From Stutzerimonas stutzeri (GTDB lineage Bacteria; Pseudomonadota; Gammaproteobacteria; Pseudomonadales; Pseudomonadaceae), in contig NZ_JAMOII010000002.1 in assembly GCF_024448985.1 (NCBI RefSeq), forward strand, positions 434,001 through 498,000: a stretch of DNA of 64,000 bases, given 5' to 3'. Position numbers and translations under genes: made by a program. The notes under the pieces were generated by a model. That model was not told the origin of the DNA. It saw nothing but the letters and a program-made list of their open reading frames with translations, and searched no databases. Of this stretch, positions 55,579 through 64,000 are shown piece by piece (the first letter of the stretch is position 1; every line of letters begins with the position of its first letter).

Positions 55579-57318
55579 TTACATCCGCTCCAGGGTTTCC
55601 AGGCCGAGCAATTCAAGGCCTTGCTTGAGGGTCTTGCCGGTCAGCGCGGCCAAGCGCAGGCGACTCTGCTTCACAGTGTCGCTATCGGCGGTGAGTATCG
55701 GGCAGTGTTCGTAGAAGCTCGAAAACAACCCGGCCAGATCGTACAGGTAGCTGCACAGCAAATGCGGGACGCCCTTCTCGCCGACACCATTCAGGACTTC
55801 TGCGAACTGGGCAAGCTTCGCACCCAGCGCCTGTTCCTGTTCGGCTTGCAGCTGTATCTCGCCGGTCAGCCCGTCCATCCCGGTACCGAGCTTGCGGAAC
55901 ACGCTGGCCACGCGGGTGTAGGCATAGAGAAGATAAGGCGCGGTGTTGCCTTCGAAACTGAGCATCTGTTCGAAGTTGAAGCTGTAATCGCTGGTGCGGT
56001 GCTTGGACAGGTCCGCATATTTCACCGCGCCGATCCCGACGGCACGAGCGATCTGGCGCAGCTCTGTCTCGTCCAGATCCGGGTTCTTGCCCTTCACCAG
56101 GCTGTAGGCGCGCTGTTCGGCTTCGTCGAGCAGATCGACCAGCTTCACGGTGCCGCCGTCGCGGGTCTTGAATGGGCGACCGTCGGCACCGTTCATGGTA
56201 CCGAAACCCATGTGCTCGAGCTGCATGTCGCTACTGACGAAGCCGGCCCGGCGTGCGACCTCGAAGGCCATCTGGAAGTGCAGGGCCTGGCGTTGATCGA
56301 CGAAGTACAGGGCGCGATCGGCTTTCAATTGCTGGCTGCGGTAGCGCATGGACGCCAGATCGGTGGTGGCATACAGGTAGCCGCCGCCGGCCTTCTGCAC
56401 GATGACCGGGAGCGGGTTGCCCTCGGCGTTCTTGAATTCCTCGAGAAACACGCACTGGGCGCCGTTGCTTTCGCTCAATAGCCCCTTGGCTTTCAATGCC
56501 TCGACGATATCGCCCAGTTCGGCGTTGTAGGCGCTTTCGCCTTTGACGTCATCAGGGGTGAGCTTGACGTTCAGGCGGTCATAGACCTTCTGGCAGTGCG
56601 ACAGGGATATCTCGTTGAAGCGGTTCCACAGGCGTAGGCAGTCGGCATCGCCGGCCTGCAGCTTCACCACCAGTTCGCGGGCCCGATCGGCGAACACGGG
56701 TGAGTCATCGAAGCGCTGCTTCGCAGCGCGATAGAACTGCTCGAGGTCGGACAGCTCGCTTTCGGCGGCGGCGGGATTTTCTTCCAGATAAGCGAGCAAC
56801 ATGCCGAACTGCGTACCCCAATCACCGACGTGGTTCTGCCGGATCACCTCGTCACCGAGAAACTCCAGTACGCGCGCCACCGCATCGCCGATGATGGTCG
56901 AGCGCAGGTGGCCGACGTGCATTTCCTTGGCCAGATTCGGCGACGACAAGTCAATCACGACTCGCTGCTTTGGACTTGCCTTGCTGACGCAGAGATGCGG
57001 GTCGCCAAGCGCCGTGTCAAGACGTTGGGCGAGCGCAGCGCTGTTTTGGAAGAAGTTTAGGAAGCCCGGGCCGGCGATCTCCACCTTGCTGACGCCCGGA
57101 TCCGCTGGCAATGCCTCGATGAGCTTCTGGGCCAGGTCGCGGGGTTTCATTCCGGCAGGTTTGGCTAGCATCATGGCAATGTTGCTGGCGAAGTCGCCAT
57201 GAGTCTTGTCGCGGGTGTTTTCCACCTGGATGGTCGGACTCAATCCCTCAGGCAGCACCCCTTCGGCGGTGAGGCGGTCAAGGGCTTGCTGGATCAGGTG
57301 GCGAATGCTGTCTTTCAT
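55579..57318 (-). CDS. argS: Arginyl-tRNA synthetase
   Basis: A 579-residue class I enzyme. The N-terminal Add-1 domain covers about 1-110. The HIGH signature is HVGH in [20 protein letters not shown], and the KMSK loop is absent as in many ArgRS. The Tyr-rich [20 protein letters not shown] region and the C-terminal DALR anticodon-binding domain ([20 protein letters not shown]) are present. The stop directly precedes the GTG of the SPOR gene. A clear TATAAT lies 42 bp upstream of its start. Confidence 0.97.
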   Translation of the reverse strand: MKDSIRHLIQQALDRLTAEGVLPEGLSPTIQVENTRDKTHGDFASNIAMMLAKPAGMKPRDLAQKLIEALPADPGVSKVEIAGPGFLNFFQNSAALAQRLDTALGDPHLCVSKASPKQRVVIDLSSPNLAKEMHVGHLRSTIIGDAVARVLEFLGDEVIRQNHVGDWGTQFGMLLAYLEENPAAAESELSDLEQFYRAAKQRFDDSPVFADRARELVVKLQAGDADCLRLWNRFNEISLSHCQKVYDRLNVKLTPDDVKGESAYNAELGDIVEALKAKGLLSESNGAQCVFLEEFKNAEGNPLPVIVQKAGGGYLYATTDLASMRYRSQQLKADRALYFVDQRQALHFQMAFEVARRAGFVSSDMQLEHMGFGTMNGADGRPFKTRDGGTVKLVDLLDEAEQRAYSLVKGKNPDLDETELRQIARAVGIGAVKYADLSKHRTSDYSFNFEQMLSFEGNTAPYLLYAYTRVASVFRKLGTGMDGLTGEIQLQAEQEQALGAKLAQFAEVLNGVGEKGVPHLLCSYLYDLAGLFSSFYEHCPILTADSDTVKQSRLRLAALTGKTLKQGLELLGLETLERM

Positions 57319-57360
57319 CGTTTGCTCGGTCGGCCCGGAGGCTTTGGTCGAAAACTGCGC

Positions 57361-57366
57361 ATTATA
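57361..57366 (-). promoter_or_regulatory. -10 element TATAAT of argS
   Basis: A perfect TATAAT on the minus strand, 42 bp before the argS ATG. The -35 region falls inside a degenerate repeat (GGCTTGTAACTTGCCGC) and is poorly matched. Confidence 0.6.
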
Positions 57367-57408
57367 AGAGCAGCGGCAAGTTACAAGCCACCAGCCGCAA
57401 GCGGAAGC

Positions 57409-57449
57409 AAAAAGCCCGCAGAGGACGCTTGAGTCTGGATGATGCGGGG

Positions 57450-57451
<2 letters not shown>
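57409..57451 (-). terminator. Terminator after priA
   Basis: On the minus strand AGCCC(C)GCA, a 22-base loop, then TGCGGGCTTTTT. The stem overlaps the priA stop codon. Confidence 0.55.
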
Positions 57452-59672
<2,221 letters not shown>

Positions 59673-59788
59673 GCGGTAGTCCTTAGCGACGAATGCCGAT
59701 CTTAAACGATACGGCGCGATGACAGTGTCGCGACGCCTTGAGCGGGACGGGTGCCCGGATCGGCACTATATGAGGCGATCAGCTGTTC

Positions 59789-59816
59789 TTGCATCAGTAC
59801 CGGGCTCTGGTATTAT
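59789..59816 (+). promoter_or_regulatory. Sigma-70 promoter of rpmE
   Basis: TTGCAT (59789-59794), 16 bp, TATTAT (59811-59816), about 65 bp before the rpmE ATG. Confidence 0.6.
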
Positions 59817-59881
59817 TCGCGCCCTTCCGTGCGGTACTCGACATAGGGTCGGGTGGCGGCACAAGTCCTAGAGGATTTTCC

Positions 59882-60094
59882 ATGAAAGCCGATATCCATC
59901 CTAATTACGTTGAAATCAACGCTACTTGCAGCTGCGGCAACGTCATCAAGACTCGCTCCACGCTGGGCAAAGATCTGAGCATCGACGTCTGCTCCGAGTG
60001 CCATCCGTTCTACACCGGCAAGCAGAAAGTGCTGGATACCGGCGGCCGTATCGACCGCTTCAAGCAGCGTTTCGGTGTGTTCGGCGCCAAGTAA
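59882..60094 (+). CDS. rpmE: 50S ribosomal protein L31
   Basis: A 70-residue protein of the zinc-binding (C+) L31 type. The sequence [20 protein letters not shown], then [13 protein letters not shown], shows the CxC plus CxxC ligands. A zinc-free paralogue (ykgM type) usually replaces it under zinc starvation. None is seen here. I use ATG 59882 because MKADIHP is invariant. An intrinsic terminator lies 45 bp downstream, inside the next gene. Confidence 0.97.
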   Translation: MKADIHPNYVEINATCSCGNVIKTRSTLGKDLSIDVCSECHPFYTGKQKVLDTGGRIDRFKQRFGVFGAK

Positions 60095-60117
60095 GCTGTC
60101 GCCGCGACGGGAATCCC

Positions 60118-60912
60118 ATGAGGTTTTCCGAGCAATTGAAAAAGGCGTCCCTGGTGGGCGCCTTTTTCGTTTGTGTCATTTTCAGCCTGCAGGCGCAGGC
60201 GCTCTGTCCCGTCAGTGGTCCGCTGTCATCAGTAAAGGTGGCGACGGTCATCGATGGCGATACGTTGCGCCTGATCGATGGGCGCAACGTACGCCTCATT
60301 GGCGTGAATGCGCCCGAGATGGGCCGCAAGGGACGCAGCGCCGAGCCTTTCGCGGATGCGGCCCGGCAGCGATTGCAGGCATTGGTGAAAGCCAGCGATG
60401 GGCGGTTGGATCTGCGCCTCGGTCAACAGGCTCGGGATCACTACGGCCGGCTTCTGGCCCATGCCTTCAACGATCGCGGCGAGAACCTGGAAGCTGTGCT
60501 GCTGGCCGAGGGGCTGGGTTTCTTTGTGGCTATCGCGCCCAATAGCCTGTTGGCCGATTGCCACCGAACAGTAGAGCGTCAGGCCCGTTCCGCCGGCGAG
60601 GGGGTATGGCGCCGATCCCCGGTCATCTCGGCGGAGCGTATACGCCGTGGCGGTTTTGCGCTGGTCCGCGCGCGTGTCGATCGGCTGGAGGTGAATCGGG
60701 GTGGCGTCTGGCTGGAACTGGAGGGCCCGTTGGTCCTGCAGATTCCGCGCGATGCCGTTGCGGGGTTTGACGATTCATTGAAAGACCTGCCCGGCAAAGA
60801 GATCGAGGCGAGGGGTTGGGTGGTCGATCGCAAGGGGCGCGCGAATTTGTCGCAGCAGGCCCGCTGGTTGCTGAGAATAAGCCACCCAACGATGCTCGTT
60901 CCGTTGCCCTGA
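60118..60912 (+). CDS. Secreted thermonuclease-family (SNase-like) protein
   Basis: A 264-residue protein. A signal peptide (MRFSEQLKKASLVGAFFVCV, then IFSLQAQA) is followed by an SNase OB-fold: VIDGDTLRLIDGRNVRLIGV with the calcium Asp and catalytic Arg, then NAPEMGRKG, and ARDHYGRLLAHAF with the second catalytic Arg. The C-terminal 80 residues form a second small domain (GVWLELEGPLVLQIP). It probably acts on nucleic acids in the periplasm or outside. Start ATG 60118 lies 24 bp after rpmE. An intrinsic terminator-like hairpin lies inside codons 8-17. Confidence 0.88.
   Translation: MRFSEQLKKASLVGAFFVCVIFSLQAQALCPVSGPLSSVKVATVIDGDTLRLIDGRNVRLIGVNAPEMGRKGRSAEPFADAARQRLQALVKASDGRLDLRLGQQARDHYGRLLAHAFNDRGENLEAVLLAEGLGFFVAIAPNSLLADCHRTVERQARSAGEGVWRRSPVISAERIRRGGFALVRARVDRLEVNRGGVWLELEGPLVLQIPRDAVAGFDDSLKDLPGKEIEARGWVVDRKGRANLSQQARWLLRISHPTMLVPLP
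60139..60167 (+). terminator. Intrinsic terminator inside the start of the nuclease gene
   Basis: AAAAAGGCG (60139-60147), loop region with CCC-TGGT-GGG, CGCCTTTTT (60159-60167): a 9-bp perfect outer stem extended by three further G-C pairs and ending in T5. It has all marks of the rpmE terminator but is within the coding sequence for KKASLVGAFF. Confidence 0.75.
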
Positions 60913-61010
60913 CGAGCTTCCCGTGCGGTGCTGGATGGCATGGGAATTGTTGTTCCCCTGCCCCTGAATGTCGTAGAGCGAGCACTTGACAGTCAGCTTT
61001 TTTCATTGGG

Positions 61011-61040
61011 TTGTGACGGCGATCAGTCTTGGCGTATGCT
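61011..61040 (+). promoter_or_regulatory. Putative sigma-70 promoter of the malic enzyme gene
   Basis: TTGTGA (61011-61016), 18 bp, TATGCT (61035-61040), 43 bp before the ATG. A TTGACA at 60986 lacks a suitable -10. Confidence 0.4.
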
Positions 61041-61082
61041 CGGCGGCCTGTCTGTCCCAGAAAAAACAAGCGGAAATGCCCC

Positions 61083-62351
<1,269 letters not shown>

Positions 62352-62396
62352 CTAGGTTTGGCATGGCTCCGCTTTGGTGGGGCTTGCAGCTCTAAA

Positions 62397-62428
62397 TAAA
62401 AAACCCCGGCTTCGGTCGGGGTTTTTTT
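62397..62428. terminator. Bidirectional terminator between maeB and ponA
   Basis: AAAAAACCCCG-GCTTCGGT-CGGGGTTTTTTT with a GGC-TTCG-GTC inner loop. A-tract and T-tract on both sides fit convergent genes. Confidence 0.9.
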
Positions 62429-62501
62429 GTGCTGCTTTTTAATGGAGAAGAATTGCCGTAAAAATCCTGAATAGCCCGGCCGCTGTCAAAGCTGAGTCAT
62501 T

Positions 62502-64000
62502 CTAGAACAGGTCGATGGGTGCAGCTTCGGACGCAGGTAGCGGACTGCCAGGCAACGTGGAGCCTGGAATGATCTCGTCATCCATGTTGGGCGGTGAGTC
62601 TTCACTTCGAAATACTTCAAAATAGGCATCCGGTGTGTCCGGCGATGCCGCACGGCCGCTTTTTGGGTCGATCCGCAGTGTCAGGATTCCTTCGGGCTCG
62701 GCAGGTGCATGCTCGGGAGTGCCTTCCAGTACCGAGCTCATGTAGTCGATCCAGATAGGCAGCGCCACCGTTCCGCCATACTCCCGCCGACCAAGCGTTT
62801 GTGGCTGATCGAAGCCGGCCCAGACCGTTGTGACGATGTCAGCGTTATACCCGGAAAACCAGCTGTCCTTGGACTCGTTTGTGGTGCCGGTCTTTCCGGC
62901 GATATCGCTACGCCCCATGGCCAGCGCCTTTCGGCCTGTGCCGCGCTTGATAACGTCCTGCAGCATGCTGGTCATGATGTACGCGGTGCGCTCATCAATG
63001 ATCTGCTCGGCATGCAGCGGTTGCTGCGTGTCTGGCTCCGATGCGCCCATCTGCGGAGCGTCGCTCTGAGCGTAAGTGATCACTTGCGCGTTACCGTCTT
63101 CCGCTTGAGCTGCGCTGCGTTGCGGCACGCGCACTGGATTTGCCTCGAATACCGTTTTGCCGTCTCGATCCTCGATCCGCTCGATCAGATAAGGTTCGAT
63201 CTTATAACCACCATTGGCGAAAGCGGTCCAACCGATGGTGACTTCCATGGGGGTCAGGGTTGCGGTGCCAAGCGCGAGTGAGAGGTTCGGGGGCAGGTCT
63301 TCGCCTTTGAAGCCAAAGCGCTTGATGTAGTCAACCGTGTAGGGAATGCCCAGGGTTTGCAGAAGGCGAATCGAAACCAGATTTCGCGACTTGTACAGGG
63401 CTTCGCGCAGGCGTATCGGCCCTAAAAAAGTGTTGTTGTCATTCTTTGGGCGCCAAACGCGATCGAGGCCTTCCTCGACGAAGACGATTGGTGAGTCGTT
63501 TACCAGGGTTGCGGGGGTGAACCCTGCATCCAGTGCTGCGCTGTAAACGAAGGGCTTGAAGCTGGATCCAGGTTGGCGTTTGGCTTGGATAGCGCGGTTG
63601 TAATTGCTTTGGCCAAATGAGAAGCCACCGGTCAAGGCTTCGATAGAGCCATCACGAGGGTCGATAGATACTAGAGCGCCTTGTACTTGAGGCACTTGGG
63701 TGAACAGTGTTTCATCACCCCTGATGCTGACGCGGATCACATCCCCAACGTTTACTACATTCGATGGGGTTTTCGGTTGCGGCCCAAGGCTGTTGCTGTT
63801 GATGAAGGGACGTGCCCACTTCATGCTCTCCCATCCGATGCTCCGCTCGCTGCCGTCACGAAGGATGACCTTGACCGCGTCTTTTGAAATCGCACTGACT
63901 ACAGCGGGTAGCAGGCCGGACTGGCTGCGATAAGTGCCCAGTTCTTTCAACCATTCTTCACGATCTGTTCCTGCCAGCTGAGCTTCCGGACCACGATAGC
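62502..64000 (-). CDS. ponA: Penicillin-binding protein 1A, C-terminal part (5' end outside window)
   Basis: About 499 C-terminal residues are present, and the frame continues past base 64000. It is a class A PBP transpeptidase. The SxxK motif is PGSSFKPFVYSA, SxN is YKSRNLVSIR and KTG is IAGKTGTTNESKDSW. The OB-like insert (DAVKVILRDGSERSIGWESM) precedes the transpeptidase domain and is typical of PBP1A. The glycosyltransferase domain and the membrane anchor are not in the window. PBP1A polymerises and cross-links peptidoglycan. Convergent with maeB, as in P. aeruginosa. Confidence 0.93.
   Translation of the reverse strand, partial: YRGPEAQLAGTDREEWLKELGTYRSQSGLLPAVVSAISKDAVKVILRDGSERSIGWESMKWARPFINSNSLGPQPKTPSNVVNVGDVIRVSIRGDETLFTQVPQVQGALVSIDPRDGSIEALTGGFSFGQSNYNRAIQAKRQPGSSFKPFVYSAALDAGFTPATLVNDSPIVFVEEGLDRVWRPKNDNNTFLGPIRLREALYKSRNLVSIRLLQTLGIPYTVDYIKRFGFKGEDLPPNLSLALGTATLTPMEVTIGWTAFANGGYKIEPYLIERIEDRDGKTVFEANPVRVPQRSAAQAEDGNAQVITYAQSDAPQMGASEPDTQQPLHAEQIIDERTAYIMTSMLQDVIKRGTGRKALAMGRSDIAGKTGTTNESKDSWFSGYNADIVTTVWAGFDQPQTLGRREYGGTVALPIWIDYMSSVLEGTPEHAPAEPEGILTLRIDPKSGRAASPDTPDAYFEVFRSEDSPPNMDDEIIPGSTLPGSPLPASEAAPIDLF

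Overview
This is a GC-rich chromosomal window from a Pseudomonas-type gammaproteobacterium. It most resembles the P. stutzeri group (Stutzerimonas). The evidence is the gene order, which matches the P. aeruginosa chromosome almost gene for gene over long stretches. It includes rep, betT, yifB/comM, ubiK, glnK, amtB, sutA, lptM-lysA-dapF-DUF484-xerC, cyaY, rnk, cyaA, corA, argH, algZ-algR, hemCDXY, dsbB, rsd/algQ, algP, hemB-ppk-ppx, trxA and rho. Two REP families beginning with GTAG and a former glnK-amtB1-amtB2 layout support the stutzeri assignment. No phage, plasmid, CRISPR, rRNA, tRNA or intact insertion sequence was found.

Layout. 1-5 kb is an accessory metabolic block: the 3' end of a GAPDH-family gene, a small cyclodeaminase/cyclohydrolase-family gene, then an iron alcohol dehydrogenase, an mmsA-type CoA-acylating semialdehyde dehydrogenase and an IclR regulator. 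5-11.4 kb holds rep helicase, the BetT choline transporter, a YifB/ComM ATPase and UbiK. 11.4-15 kb is a nitrogen-control segment: glnK behind a candidate sigma-54 promoter, the leftover 5' end of a first amtB, an intact amtB, yjbQ, a 177-bp inverted-repeat element and sutA. 15-20 kb holds the lysine and cell-wall operon lptM-lysA-dapF-DUF484-xerC-HAD (minus strand), then cyaY. 20-30 kb holds rnk, class I adenylate cyclase, CorA, small unknowns, a GNAT enzyme, argH and a chemoreceptor with a FliA-type promoter. 30-39 kb holds algZ-algR, hemCDXY, dsbB, rsd/algQ and algP. 39-45 kb holds an ABC-F ATPase, a short MscS channel, TerC, LysE, YaiI, a thioesterase and ElbB. 45-55 kb holds hemB-ppk behind a candidate PhoB box, convergent ppx, trxA, rho, ubiD and a ferredoxin-flavin reductase. 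55-64 kb holds a SPOR protein, argS, priA, rpmE, a secreted nuclease, malic enzyme and the 3' part of the PBP1A gene, a block that lies elsewhere in P. aeruginosa.

The genes are mostly core housekeeping: heme and lysine synthesis, polyphosphate turnover, replication restart, nitrogen sensing and alginate/twitching regulation. The unusual content lies mainly between genes and at gene edges: period-7 repeat arrays directly after stop codons, REP pairs, a MITE-like element, a decayed amtB1, a terminator embedded in a signal-peptide coding region, and several regulatory sites readable from sequence. I saw no clear novel defence or biosynthetic system.
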